Source: Clostridium senegalense JC122 (GTDB taxonomy: Bacteria; Bacillota; Clostridia; Clostridiales; Clostridiaceae). From it: a stretch of 42,308 nt of DNA. The notes under the pieces were generated by a model. The model made no database searches. It was not told the DNA's origin and saw nothing but the letters and a program-made list of their open reading frames with translations. The stretch spans positions 1,063,999-1,106,306 of the forward strand of contig NZ_HE611050.1 in the NCBI RefSeq assembly GCF_000285575.1. Direction: 5' to 3'. Of this stretch, positions 9,870-19,191 are shown piece by piece. Position 1 is the first letter of the stretch; each line of letters starts with the position of its first letter. Position numbers and translations under genes: made by a program.

Positions 9870-10700
9870 TTATATTTTTTTAACTCTAATCATAATTTCA
9901 GTTAAATATTCTTCTTCATTTTTAAGTGCAAAAAAATCCAATAATGTATTTTCATAAGAATCTCCAATTATTTTATAATTATTCTCTTTAACAAACTTTA
10001 AAATTTTTTCATAAGATTTGTATGTACTTTCATAATCACCTTTATGATTTATGCATACATATTTTCCACTAGGTTTTATAAATAATTTGTTATTATTAAT
10101 TTTATTATCTAATTTTATAAATAACTTACTTAAAGTATTAAATTTTTTATTTTCCACATCACTTTTTCTTACTATTGCGCCTATTGGATATCCATCATAT
10201 ATATTATTTTCATCACAATATTTAACAAACTTAATAACATCCATCATTATTTCTTTTTGAGAGCAATTATTTAAATCTGATAATATTAAATATTCCTCGT
10301 TACACTCTTTTATATAAGCTTCATTATTCTCAAGTTCCATTATTCCCCTTTGAGCAATATTGATTTTGTTTGTTAGATTATAAGTCATTTTTTCTAATTT
10401 CTTAATTTTTAGTGCAACTTTACTTCTTTCATCTTCTAAAAGCCTTATATATTCTTCCGGTGTTCTATTATATAAATATTTTTTTATTTTATCTAATGAA
10501 ACATCAAGTTCTCTTAATTCTAATAATATAGTAAAAGTATCATACTGACTTAAACTGTAAAGTCTATAATTATTTTCATCTCTATATTCTGGTGAAAAAA
10601 TACCTATTTTATCGTAAAAAATGAGAGTTTTTCTTTGAACCCCACATAATTTAGCAAACTCACTTACAGTAAAATATTTATCTTTAACATTATTACCCAT
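9870..10700 (-). CDS. MerR-family multidrug-responsive regulator (BmrR-like)
   Basis: 276 residues. Residues about 8-77 form the MerR winged helix (TVSEFAKLCGVQRKTLIFYDKIGIF, then NNYRLYSLSQYD). A dimerisation coiled coil runs at about 85-120. The remainder resembles a GyrI/BmrR-type effector-binding domain (YPIGAIVRK, YVCINHKGDYESTYKSYEKI). Such regulators twist promoters with an over-long spacer and often control the adjacent drug exporter. The gene diverges from a MATE transporter, and the shared region holds exactly such a promoter at 10744-10774. AAGGAGGT precedes the ATG. The inducing ligand cannot be read from sequence. Confidence 0.88.
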   Translation of the reverse strand: MGNNVKDKYFTVSEFAKLCGVQRKTLIFYDKIGIFSPEYRDENNYRLYSLSQYDTFTILLELRELDVSLDKIKKYLYNRTPEEYIRLLEDERSKVALKIKKLEKMTYNLTNKINIAQRGIMELENNEAYIKECNEEYLILSDLNNCSQKEIMMDVIKFVKYCDENNIYDGYPIGAIVRKSDVENKKFNTLSKLFIKLDNKINNNKLFIKPSGKYVCINHKGDYESTYKSYEKILKFVKENNYKIIGDSYENTLLDFFALKNEEEYLTEIMIRVKKI

Positions 10701-10743
10701 TTTACCTCCTTAATCCTATAATAAAACCTTTAATATTTTCCCC

Positions 10744-10774
10744 TTGACTGTATAGTTACTATACACTTTATAAT
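10744..10774 (+). promoter_or_regulatory. MerR-type promoter: 19-bp spacer with perfect dyad operator
   Basis: TTGACT (10744-10749) and TATAAT (10769-10774) are separated by 19 bases instead of the usual 17. The spacer is filled by the perfect dyad TGTATAGT-T-ACTATACA (10749-10765). This is the classical MerR-family arrangement and points towards the MATE gene 37 bases downstream. Confidence 0.88.
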
Positions 10775-10810
10775 TACTTTTATCAATTAATTATACAAGG
10801 AGGGATTTTA

Positions 10811-12136
10811 ATGGAAGCTACTTTTTCTAAGAAATTTACTTTCATTGAGTTTTTAAGATTCGTATCTCCAGCAATTATATCTATGATATTTATATCATTA
10901 TATACAATTGTAGATGGAGTGTTTGTATCACTACTTGTGGGTTCTGATGCACTTGCAAGTATCAATATAACATTTCCTATAATAAATTTAATTTTTGGCA
11001 TATCCATTATGTTTGGAACTGGTGGTAGTGCTCTTGTAGCTATAAATCTTGGTGAAAATAAACTCCAAAAAGCCAACGAAGCTTTTTCACTAATTTTTCT
11101 AGTTGCTTCTATAATTGGTATTATTCTAGGCTTAATAGGTTATATATTTATAGAAGATATTTCCGTGATTTTAGGAGCCACTGATAATCTACTACCCTAT
11201 TGCATTTCTTATGGAAGAATAATATCCCTATTTGCACCATTTTTCGTTGTAAAATCTATGTTTGAATTTTTCGTAAGAACTGATGGTAATTTCAACTTCA
11301 GCTTATTACTTTCTATTGTCGGTGGTATTATAAATATAATTTTGGATTATGTTCTTATAAAATACTTTAACCTTGGCATAGCTGGTGCAGCAATTGCAAC
11401 TTCCCTTGGAGTGTTTATATCTACATTAATGGGATTTGGTTATTTCTTTACCCAAAAATCTAAACTTAAATTTACAAAAACAAAATTTAACTTAAACCTT
11501 ATAAAAAACACTATGTTAAATGGCTCTTCTGAGATGGTTACCGAACTTTCAACTGGCTTTGTAACATTATTATTTAACATGCTTACTCTTAAATATGCTG
11601 GAGAAAATGGTGTTGCCGCATTAACAATAATTCTATATACTCATTTTCTTTTAGTATCTACATATTTAGGTTTTTCATCTGGTATATCACCACTTATAAG
11701 TTTTAATTATGGAGCAAAAAATGAATATAAACTAAAAGAAACCTTTAATTACTCTAAAATATTTATTTCAATATCTTCTATAATTATATTCTTATTATCA
11801 CTAATTTTAGGAAAATACGTAGTGAGAATATTTGTGCCTTATTCTAGTCCAGTTTTCATTCTTGCTGTACATGGATTAAAATTATTTTCCATTGCATTTT
11901 TATTTGTAGGAATTAATATTTTTGCATCTGCAATGTTCACAGCTTTTTCCAATGGAAAAGTATCTTCAATAATTTCATTTGCTAGAACCTTTTTCTTTGC
12001 ACTTGTATTTGGATTTATACTTCCATATTTCTTGGGAATAGACGGTGTTTGGCTAAGCATCCCACTTGCAGAAATTATAACAACTTTCATTTCTATACAT
12101 TACATAAAAAAGTACAAAAAACAATATACTATTTAA
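10811..12136 (+). CDS. MATE-family multidrug efflux transporter
   Basis: 441 residues with about twelve membrane helices and the MATE features ISLYTIVDGVFV and the inverted second half (AALTIILYTHFLL, GFSSGISPLISFNYGA). It matches the MepA-type branch of sodium- or proton-coupled drug exporters in the cell membrane. AAGGAGGG lies about 7 bases before the ATG. It is a single-gene transcript, between the MerR-type promoter upstream and a strong hairpin at 12176. Given the divergent BmrR-like regulator, drug-inducible expression is likely. Substrates are unknown. Confidence 0.9.
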   Translation: MEATFSKKFTFIEFLRFVSPAIISMIFISLYTIVDGVFVSLLVGSDALASINITFPIINLIFGISIMFGTGGSALVAINLGENKLQKANEAFSLIFLVASIIGIILGLIGYIFIEDISVILGATDNLLPYCISYGRIISLFAPFFVVKSMFEFFVRTDGNFNFSLLLSIVGGIINIILDYVLIKYFNLGIAGAAIATSLGVFISTLMGFGYFFTQKSKLKFTKTKFNLNLIKNTMLNGSSEMVTELSTGFVTLLFNMLTLKYAGENGVAALTIILYTHFLLVSTYLGFSSGISPLISFNYGAKNEYKLKETFNYSKIFISISSIIIFLLSLILGKYVVRIFVPYSSPVFILAVHGLKLFSIAFLFVGINIFASAMFTAFSNGKVSSIISFARTFFFALVFGFILPYFLGIDGVWLSIPLAEIITTFISIHYIKKYKKQYTI

Positions 12137-12175
12137 TCATGTTTTTACATATAGAAATAAATATTACTTTTCAAA

Positions 12176-12212
12176 AAGACTTCAGCATAAAACTAAATTA
12201 TGCTGAAGTCTT
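12176..12212. terminator. Bidirectional terminator between MATE and osmolyte transporter genes
   Basis: AAGACTTCAGCATAA pairs exactly with TTATGCTGAAGTCTT around a 7-base loop, with A-rich and T-rich flanks. It serves the convergent genes ending at 12136 (+) and 12262 (-). Confidence 0.85.
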
Positions 12213-12261
12213 AAAATATATATAATTATTATTTCAAATTAGAATTCATACTATTTTTTAA

Positions 12262-12990
12262 TTAATAAGCTATTAATTTTTTTACAAACTCAGTATTAGG
12301 GTTGTATTTTATTTCATCACTAGTTCCTATTTGCTCTATTTTTCCATCATTCATTATTATTATCTTACTACCCAATTTTAATGCTTCATTTATATCATGA
12401 GTTATAAAAAAAATGGTTATTCCTAATTGTTTTTGTATTTTTAATAATTCATCTTGTAGAACATGTCTTGTTATTTCATCTACTGCACCAAATGGCTCAT
12501 CCATTAATAATATATATGGATTTGATGCTAATGCCCTTGCTATACCTACTCGTTGTTTCTGACCTCCACTTAACTGCGAAGGATATCTAGTTATTAATTC
12601 TTCTTCAAGCTGAACAGTATTCATAAGCTCTTTTACCTTATCCAAAGAACTATCTTTTTTATTTTTGTTTAAATCTAAAACAAAAGATATGTTTTTTCCT
12701 ACTGTCATATGCGGAAATAATCCAATGCTTTGAATTACATATCCAATATTTTTTCTAAGTTCAACTAAATTAGTCTCTTTTAAATTTTTACCATCAACGA
12801 TTATTTTTCCATCATCTGGAGTTATAAGCCCATTTATTAATTTTAATGCAGTAGTTTTTCCACTTCCTGATCCACCTATAACCGTTACAAACTCACCTTT
12901 ATATATATCTAAATTTAAATTTTTCAGAACAATTTTATCATCATATATTTTACTAACATTACAAAAGCTTATTAATGGTTTACCCTTCAT
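12262..12990 (-). CDS. OpuC-type osmolyte ABC transporter, ATP-binding protein
   Basis: 242 residues with Walker A GGSGSGKT (39-46), signature LSGGQKQR, Walker B ILLMDEPFGAVD and the switch His in FFITHDINEA. It is closest in type to OpuCA/ProV subunits of glycine betaine, carnitine or choline importers, but it lacks the C-terminal CBS domains that sense ionic strength in OpuA and OpuCA. It lies 16 bases after the permease-binding protein gene and is surely cotranscribed. With no CBS pair, osmotic gating, if any, must come from elsewhere. Confidence 0.9.
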   Translation of the reverse strand: MKGKPLISFCNVSKIYDDKIVLKNLNLDIYKGEFVTVIGGSGSGKTTALKLINGLITPDDGKIIVDGKNLKETNLVELRKNIGYVIQSIGLFPHMTVGKNISFVLDLNKNKKDSSLDKVKELMNTVQLEEELITRYPSQLSGGQKQRVGIARALASNPYILLMDEPFGAVDEITRHVLQDELLKIQKQLGITIFFITHDINEALKLGSKIIIMNDGKIEQIGTSDEIKYNPNTEFVKKLIAY

Positions 12991-13006
12991 ACTTCATAAC
13001 TCTCTC

Positions 13007-14560
13007 CTACTTAATTATTCCCTTTTCTATTAGAAATTCTTTTGCAACTTGAAAATCTTCTTTCTTCTCTACTTCTACTTTATAGTTCATATTTATAATT
13101 TCTTTTTCTGTTATAGTATTATTTAATAAATTTAACACTTCTATGAGCTCTGGATACTTTTTCAACGTCTCTTCTCTTATTATTGTCCCTGCTAAATACC
13201 TAGGAAAAAATCTCTTATCATCCTTTAAAACCATATAATTTTCATTTACAAGCTGCCCATCTGTAGTTGAGGCCATTATTACATCTATTTTATTAGATGT
13301 AAGGGCTTTATATTTTAATCCCATGTCTAAATCTAAAGTATCTTTAAAATTAAAATTATATAGTTTTGCTAATGAATTATAGCCATCTTCCCTTTCATAA
13401 AAATCATATTCTGCCCCTAACACCAACTTATCACTTATTATTGCTAAATCAGAATATGTTTTCAAATTATATTTTTCAGCTAATTCCTTATTAACCACTA
13501 TTGCATAATTACTATCATATCCATATAAATTTAACCAATTTAAATCATACTTTTCTTTGTATTCTTTTTTTAATTCTTCATATGTGTTTTCACTCTGACT
13601 TTTTTTCTTTAATACATACTCCCATGCTGTGCCTGTATATTCTGGATAAATATCAACCTCTCCTTTTACTATAGCAGGATGAATATTAGCTGTTCCCCCA
13701 CCTATACCTTTTTTAATTTCAACTTTTATTGATGTTTTTTCTTCAATAAGTTGTGACATAATTTCAGTTAAAATATACTGTTCAGTCATTGGTTTTGATG
13801 CAATTATTATAGTTTCTTTTCTGCTAAAACCTACTAATATAAATGTTGTTATAACTAATAAGATACTTATAACTCCAATATATTTTTTAATTCCTAGTCC
13901 CCCTTTTTTAACTTTTCCTTTTGTAAATCTTATATTTATGTTTTTTTGAATACAAGACATAATTGAATCTATAGTCAAAGCTATAAGTGCAATAAGTAAA
14001 CTTCCAGCAAAAGTCATAGTTGGGTTATTAGTTGTAATTCCTCTCCATATAGCAATTCCTAAACCTCCTGCCCCTATAAAAGATGCAATACCACAAAGTG
14101 CTATTGTCATAACTACCATATTTCTAAATCCAGCAAAAATTACTGGTAAAGCAAGCGGTAGTTTTATTTTATAAAGCAGTTCTCTATTAGTTGCACCCAT
14201 ACCTTTTCCTGCTTCTATAATATCCTTATCTACATTTTCAATGCCTGTATAAGTATTGGTAATTATAGGTAGCAATCCATATAATGATAATGTAATTATA
14301 GCTGTAACATTTCCAACTCCAGAAAAAGAAACTAAAAATCCTAAAATTGCTATTGATGGGATTGTATATAAAAAATTTGTAACTCCTTTTATTGGATTAG
14401 ACAATCTTTTATTTTCACATACTATTACTCCTAAAAAAACACCTATTATTGTAGAAATCACAACAGCTATAAAAGATAATACTAAATGCTGCATAACTAG
14501 CTCTAGAAAAAAGTCTATCCTCTCCATATATAGTTTTAGAACTTCTCTAATAAAATTCAT
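13007..14560 (-). CDS. OpuC-type permease fused to substrate-binding protein
   Basis: 517 residues in one chain. Residues about 1-215 are the inner-membrane permease with the EAA-like loop DIIEAGKGMGATNRELLYKIKLPLALPVIFAGFRN. After a membrane helix at about 228-246, residues ~250-517 are an OpuAC-type solute-binding domain (IIASKPMTEQYILTEI, VDIYPEYTGTAWE, IDVIMASTTDGQLV). Fusing permease and receptor is a known layout of quaternary-amine importers in Firmicutes and keeps the receptor tethered outside the cell. Together with the ATPase downstream it makes a complete importer for betaine, choline or carnitine; the actual substrate is not determined. Confidence 0.9.
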   Translation of the reverse strand: MNFIREVLKLYMERIDFFLELVMQHLVLSFIAVVISTIIGVFLGVIVCENKRLSNPIKGVTNFLYTIPSIAILGFLVSFSGVGNVTAIITLSLYGLLPIITNTYTGIENVDKDIIEAGKGMGATNRELLYKIKLPLALPVIFAGFRNMVVMTIALCGIASFIGAGGLGIAIWRGITTNNPTMTFAGSLLIALIALTIDSIMSCIQKNINIRFTKGKVKKGGLGIKKYIGVISILLVITTFILVGFSRKETIIIASKPMTEQYILTEIMSQLIEEKTSIKVEIKKGIGGGTANIHPAIVKGEVDIYPEYTGTAWEYVLKKKSQSENTYEELKKEYKEKYDLNWLNLYGYDSNYAIVVNKELAEKYNLKTYSDLAIISDKLVLGAEYDFYEREDGYNSLAKLYNFNFKDTLDLDMGLKYKALTSNKIDVIMASTTDGQLVNENYMVLKDDKRFFPRYLAGTIIREETLKKYPELIEVLNLLNNTITEKEIINMNYKVEVEKKEDFQVAKEFLIEKGIIK

Positions 14561-14693
14561 TTTTTTCTCCTAAACAAATAGCTTCACTCTAATATATTTA
14601 TTTTTATATAAATATATTACATTCTTTTAACTTAGTTATATTTATATAAAACCCACTTATACACCATAATCTTATTTAAAATAATTTTAGCGT

Positions 14694-14722
14694 TTGTATA
14701 TTAACTATATAAGGTATATAAT
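14694..14722 (+). promoter_or_regulatory. Promoter of the patatin-like gene
   Basis: TTGTAT (14694-14699) and TATAAT (14717-14722) are 17 bases apart, 36 bases upstream of the ATG. GGAAAGGAG at about 14744-14752 is the ribosome site. Confidence 0.65.
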
Positions 14723-14758
14723 TTTTTATATGTTTTCTATAACGGAAAGGAGATATTT

Positions 14759-15601
14759 ATGGCTAGTTTAATATTAGAAGGTGGAACTTTTAGACCTATA
14801 TTTAGTTCAGGTGCCATGGATGCACTTTTAGATAACGATATTATTTTTCCTTATTGTATAGGAGTATCTGCTGGAATTACACATGGTGTTTCTTACTTAT
14901 CTAAACAAAGGGGAAGAAACCTTGACGTATTAAAATCCTATAGAAATGATAAAAGATACTTAGGATTCAGAAACTTTTTTAAATGTAAAAGTGCTTTTGG
15001 ATTAGATTTTGCCTTTGATGAAATCCCTAACAAACTAAATCCATTTGATATGGAGACTTTCTTAAAATATGAAGGAACAGCCTTAGTTGGTGTTACTAAT
15101 GCTAAAACTGGTAAAACAGAGTACTTAGACGCAAAAAATTTAGATGATAAATGTACTATGCTAAGAGCAACTTGTGCTATACCATTTTTATTTCCACCAA
15201 TAAAAATAAATGAAAATTATTATTATGACGGCGGAATATGTGATCCAATTCCTATAAGAAAAGCTATTAAAGATGGTAATGAAAAGCACTTAATAATACT
15301 TACTCGACCTAAGGGATATGTAAAAGAATTTTCAAAGAAAAACTTAATGGCTTCAAAGATTTTAAAAAGAAAGTACCCAAATTTGTGCAAACCTATTTTA
15401 ACAAGACATGATTTATATAATGAAACTGTAAAATATTGTGAAGAGTTAGAGAAACAAGGTAAAGCTATAATAATAAGACCCAAATCCAATCAAGCTATTG
15501 ATAGTTTTGAAAAAAACATAGATATACTAACTGAAGGTTATAATAATGGTTATAACCAAACAATAGAACAGTTAGATGAAATTAAAAAACTACTTTTATA
15601 G
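14759..15601 (+). CDS. Patatin-like phospholipase (YjjU/RssA-like)
   Basis: 280 residues with the complete patatin set: an oxyanion Gly-rich loop (LEGGTFRPIFSSG, 6-18), the nucleophile Ser37 in GVSAG, and Asp157 in the DGG motif of the Ser-Asp dyad. No signal peptide was seen, so it acts inside the cell, probably on phospholipid or acyl esters. The first loop deviates from the usual GGGxRG (Thr at the third position), as in many YjjU-type members. It is followed 102 bases later by a methyltransferase gene in the same direction, and the two may be cotranscribed. Confidence 0.88.
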   Translation: MASLILEGGTFRPIFSSGAMDALLDNDIIFPYCIGVSAGITHGVSYLSKQRGRNLDVLKSYRNDKRYLGFRNFFKCKSAFGLDFAFDEIPNKLNPFDMETFLKYEGTALVGVTNAKTGKTEYLDAKNLDDKCTMLRATCAIPFLFPPIKINENYYYDGGICDPIPIRKAIKDGNEKHLIILTRPKGYVKEFSKKNLMASKILKRKYPNLCKPILTRHDLYNETVKYCEELEKQGKAIIIRPKSNQAIDSFEKNIDILTEGYNNGYNQTIEQLDEIKKLLL

Positions 15602-15703
15602 TATTAAATGTTATATTTAGGGTATTATACTTAATTAAGAGTTGAGAATTTATGATTATTCAAAATAACATATGTTTTATCCTGTAAAACAGAAAGGACT
15701 ATA

Positions 15704-16306
15704 ATGAATGATCAAACTTTTGAAAAACTACTTAATATAAAAACTTCTGGCGAACAAAAAGAATACTATGAATCTCTTCACTACAATAGATATGAGCCAA
15801 CATCATATTATGCACTTGAAGCACTTTCTAAAGAATATGAATTTAAAAGTGATGATAGAATAATTGATTTTGGATGTGGTAAAGGAAGACTTAACTTTTA
15901 TTTAAATTACTTTTTTGATTGTTATGTAACGGGAATTGAAATGAATAATTTTTTTTATCAAGAGGCTCTTGATAACAAAAAAGAATATTTGAAAGAGCAT
16001 AATAAAAACTGTAAAAAAATAAATTTTTCAAACTGTTATGCTGAAAATTATGAAGTTAATCCAAAGGATAATAAATTTTACTTTTTCAATCCTTTTTCTA
16101 TGCAAATATTTATGAAAGTTATATTAAATATTTTGATTTCTGTAGAAGAATATAACCGCGAGGTAGAAATTATACTTTATTATCCTTCTCAAGACTATAT
16201 CTATTATCTTGAAAACTTTACACCTTTCACATTAAAAAAAGAAGTTAAGTTACATGGGTTATATGCTCTTGATGTTCGCGAAAGATTTTTCAATTTATCA
16301 ATTTAA
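15704..16306 (+). CDS. Class I SAM-dependent methyltransferase
   Basis: 200 residues. Motif I IIDFGCGKGRLNFYL (about 53-67) binds S-adenosylmethionine, with the acidic residue of motif II in VTGIEMNN. A later YFFNPFSMQIF segment sits where class I enzymes carry their NPPF/DPPY-like catalytic loop. The substrate is not recognisable; an N-methyltransferase is possible from that loop. AGAAAGGA precedes the ATG. A strong terminator follows at 16321. Confidence 0.82.
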   Translation: MNDQTFEKLLNIKTSGEQKEYYESLHYNRYEPTSYYALEALSKEYEFKSDDRIIDFGCGKGRLNFYLNYFFDCYVTGIEMNNFFYQEALDNKKEYLKEHNKNCKKINFSNCYAENYEVNPKDNKFYFFNPFSMQIFMKVILNILISVEEYNREVEIILYYPSQDYIYYLENFTPFTLKKEVKLHGLYALDVRERFFNLSI

Positions 16307-16320
16307 ATTATTATAAATTT

Positions 16321-16364
16321 AAAGAGCTATTCTAAAGTGAAATTATATTTTAGAATAGCTCTTT
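16321..16364. terminator. Bidirectional terminator between methyltransferase and STM4011-type operon
   Basis: AAAGAGCTATTCTA pairs exactly with TAGAATAGCTCTTT around a 16-base loop. It lies between the convergent ends at 16306 (+) and 16401 (-). Confidence 0.85.
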
Positions 16365-16400
16365 AAAACTTTAAATTCTTTCTATTTATATAGTTTTTTA

Positions 16401-17891
16401 TTAAATAATATAAGGCAATTGAGCTACTTTTAACCTATACCTTGCCTCTTCTATTAATTCTTTTGATGCCCCTGTCTCTGCAACGGAATGATATATTCCT
16501 TTAATCATGGATAAATCATTATTAGAGTTACCTATTACCATAACTTTTTCTTTATCTAACTTTAACTTTTCACATATCACTGATAAACCACTTAATTTAT
16601 TTACACCATTATTGACTATACTTAATCTTCCATGATTATGTATGATATTATAATGACCACTATTATTCATATGTTTTATTATTTCACTATCTATTTTACC
16701 CCTCATCAATATCTTATATGGTATATCTTTATAGCTATAAATCTTATATTCATTACACAAATTAGGTGTTTTTAACAAATAGTTATAAACTTCATAGTTA
16801 TTAGTTTTTTCTACTATATGTGCACCATTTGCAAAACTTCCACCTGATAATAACCTTTTTATCTTCTTACACTTCTTCATGGCTTTTTCATAGGGTAATT
16901 CTGTGTTCAAATAAATTAAAGCTATTTTACTTAAATATTCTAAAGCTAATATATCTTCATTTTTTATTTTTCCATCTTTGCTTACTAATGTTCCATCTAC
17001 GTCTAAAAATATTGCTTTTATATCTAGTCTTTTAGGTACCCTTACTAACTCATCTTTATTAAAAAAATCCAACTTTTTTAAACCTTTCAAATGTGAATAA
17101 GATAAATAACAATCACATCTTCCTTTTAAACAACTTGTCTCCTTTTTGATAGTATCATTACTATATAAATTTCCTAATGTTTTACGTACTTTATTGCATG
17201 GATAAATATCCCCTTTAAAATCTATAAAAAAATGTTCTTTTCCACCTATACAGTTCCCTTTATTTAAATAATTTTTTACTTCTAAATCAAACATAGGATC
17301 TATATCATTAAATATACTTATTTCTTCTTCTGTATATTTTCTATTAAGTCCATCCATACTGTTAATCCATAAATAAACTTCTACAGGTAAACTCTTTCTT
17401 AAATTTTTTATAATTTCAATATCTTTTGGATTTCCAACTACACCTACGCTTAAATTTATTTTTTCACGTAAATATTTTATTTTTTCTACAAATTCATCTA
17501 CTTTTGTCATCTCTGGATGATATGTACACCATAAAGTTATCTTATCTAAATTCACATTTTCTTTTTCTAATTCTTGAATAAAGGATTGAACATTAAAACT
17601 TAAGTTAGTTTGACATCCTATTTTTCTAATTTTTTTCATTCTACAAAGTTTTGCAATTCCTTTAACATAGTAATTATGTATAAGAGCTTCACCGTAAGGT
17701 GCTATTAAAACACTAACATTTTCTTTGAAATTTATATTTGATATTTTATTTAAAAAATTACACCATTTATCTTTATCTCGTTCTATTTCCTTAATACTAT
17801 ATTTTCTTTTAGAGAATGGACAATAACTACAATTATAATTACAAGATTTTAGTTCTCCACGATAAGTAATTTCAGTAGCATGTTCTATCAT
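16401..17891 (-). CDS. STM4011-family radical SAM protein fused to a HAD phosphatase domain
   Basis: 496 residues in two halves. Residues 1-~285 are a radical SAM enzyme: Cys17, Cys21 and Cys24 (CNYNCSYC) bind the 4Fe-4S cluster that cleaves S-adenosylmethionine. Further Cys at 214, 232, 254, 259 and 261 could hold an auxiliary cluster, as in SPASM-type domains. Residues ~292-496 are a Cof-like HAD hydrolase, with DVDGT (Asp297 nucleophile, Asp299) and VIGNSNNDLSMI near the C-terminus. STM4011 proteins elsewhere, as I recall them, stop after the first half, so the fusion is notable. The ATG overlaps the stop of the upstream radical SAM gene by 4 bases, with AAAGGATG as ribosome site. The reaction is unknown. 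Confidence 0.85.
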   Translation of the reverse strand: MIEHATEITYRGELKSCNYNCSYCPFSKRKYSIKEIERDKDKWCNFLNKISNINFKENVSVLIAPYGEALIHNYYVKGIAKLCRMKKIRKIGCQTNLSFNVQSFIQELEKENVNLDKITLWCTYHPEMTKVDEFVEKIKYLREKINLSVGVVGNPKDIEIIKNLRKSLPVEVYLWINSMDGLNRKYTEEEISIFNDIDPMFDLEVKNYLNKGNCIGGKEHFFIDFKGDIYPCNKVRKTLGNLYSNDTIKKETSCLKGRCDCYLSYSHLKGLKKLDFFNKDELVRVPKRLDIKAIFLDVDGTLVSKDGKIKNEDILALEYLSKIALIYLNTELPYEKAMKKCKKIKRLLSGGSFANGAHIVEKTNNYEVYNYLLKTPNLCNEYKIYSYKDIPYKILMRGKIDSEIIKHMNNSGHYNIIHNHGRLSIVNNGVNKLSGLSVICEKLKLDKEKVMVIGNSNNDLSMIKGIYHSVAETGASKELIEEARYRLKVAQLPYII

Positions 17892-19162
17892 TTTTTCATC
17901 CTTTCTTTTACTGTGTCAGAAATCCAAAATGGTAAAATTACATCAGAATATTTTATGCCTTTCTTAGTAAGTCTTAATTTTTTTCCTTCTAGTTCAATAA
18001 GTTTTTCTTTAAAAAGTTCTTCAAATATTGGATAAGCTTTTAACAAATCTTTATTAAATATTTTCTTATATTCCTTTAAATCTAAGCCTTTATAATACCC
18101 CAAATTTTTAATAATAAACCTACGTTCTACTTCTTCAAAGTTCAACTCATATCCCTTTAATCCTTTAAAAAAATTATCTTTATCTACATAATTACTTAAA
18201 ACTTCTTTACAATCATTTCTTTTTGAAGTATATGGCTCACAAAAATGTAGGTTTCCTATATAACTTCTTCCACCACATCCAACTGATAGCATTTGCTCAA
18301 AACCACAGCTAAGATTATTTTCATTTACTCTTTTTACAAAGCGTCGCATAGATGTTTGAATATAACCGTTTTTATTTAATTCTTTTACTGCTATATCATA
18401 CATTTCATGTTGAAAGTCATAATTCAAATTCATCCTTCCAAATATCTTTGTATCTTCCCTTATATAAAGGGGATAAATAAATATTTCTTCCGGTTTATAC
18501 CTTAAAGCTTCATTAATAGAATAGATTAATGATCCTTTTGTTTGACCTTCTATTCCATAAATTAGATCTATATTAACTGCATCAAATTTAAGATTTATTA
18601 TTTTATCTAAAGCTTTGTAACAACTTTCTTTTTTATGATTTCTATAAATACATTTCAATTCATCTTCTACAAAAGACTGTATTCCTATACTTATACGGTT
18701 AAGCCCTTTATTTTTAAGATATAAAAGTTTATCTAAGTCAGTTTGATTTGGTGAAGTTTCTATAACAAAGTTAGCTTCATCTATTTTTATAGGAAGATTT
18801 TCTTCTAAAGTTTTAAAAATCCTTTCCATCTGTTCTATAGAAAGTATGAGTGGTGTTCCTCCACCTAATATTAGATTTGTAAACTTAATATCATTTTTAC
18901 ATAATTTATTACCATATTGAATTATCTGGTTACATACAGTATCTATATATTTTTCTAATAAAACTTCACTTGTGTTAGGTATTGAAAATAAATTACAATA
19001 TCCACATTTGCTTTCACAAAAGGGAACATGTATGTATAGAGTAAGGTTGTCATCTTTTAAATTTGAAATAGCATTTAAAATTTTTTCCTCTTCTATTTCA
19101 TAATAAGCATTTTTATGGGGGTAACTATACATATACTGATAATATACCGGTGATTTATCCAA
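17888..19162 (-). CDS. STM4012-family radical SAM protein (HemW-like fold)
   Basis: About 424 residues. LYIHVPFCESKCGYCNLFS near residue 50 is a CX3CX2C radical SAM motif in the style of HemW/HemN, followed by LILGGGTP, a conserved IETSPNQTD and GIQSF. The C-terminus resembles the winged helix of coproporphyrinogen oxidase-like enzymes, but the neighbours point to the STM4011-4015 cluster and not to haem metabolism. I start at TTG 19162 because AAGGTGA lies 5 bases upstream; the GTG at 19171 is inside that ribosome site. It lies 29 bases after the hydrolase gene and overlaps the next gene by 4 bases. Confidence 0.85.
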   Translation of the reverse strand: MDKSPVYYQYMYSYPHKNAYYEIEEEKILNAISNLKDDNLTLYIHVPFCESKCGYCNLFSIPNTSEVLLEKYIDTVCNQIIQYGNKLCKNDIKFTNLILGGGTPLILSIEQMERIFKTLEENLPIKIDEANFVIETSPNQTDLDKLLYLKNKGLNRISIGIQSFVEDELKCIYRNHKKESCYKALDKIINLKFDAVNIDLIYGIEGQTKGSLIYSINEALRYKPEEIFIYPLYIREDTKIFGRMNLNYDFQHEMYDIAVKELNKNGYIQTSMRRFVKRVNENNLSCGFEQMLSVGCGGRSYIGNLHFCEPYTSKRNDCKEVLSNYVDKDNFFKGLKGYELNFEEVERRFIIKNLGYYKGLDLKEYKKIFNKDLLKAYPIFEELFKEKLIELEGKKLRLTKKGIKYSDVILPFWISDTVKERMKK

Positions 19163-19191
19163 AATACTCACCTTCTTTCTTCGTTTTTAGA

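Noticed and set aside
17888-19162. Annotation as HemW or coproporphyrinogen III oxidase
   Set aside because: The motif is HemW-like, but the operon partners match the STM4011-4015 cluster and no haem genes are nearby.
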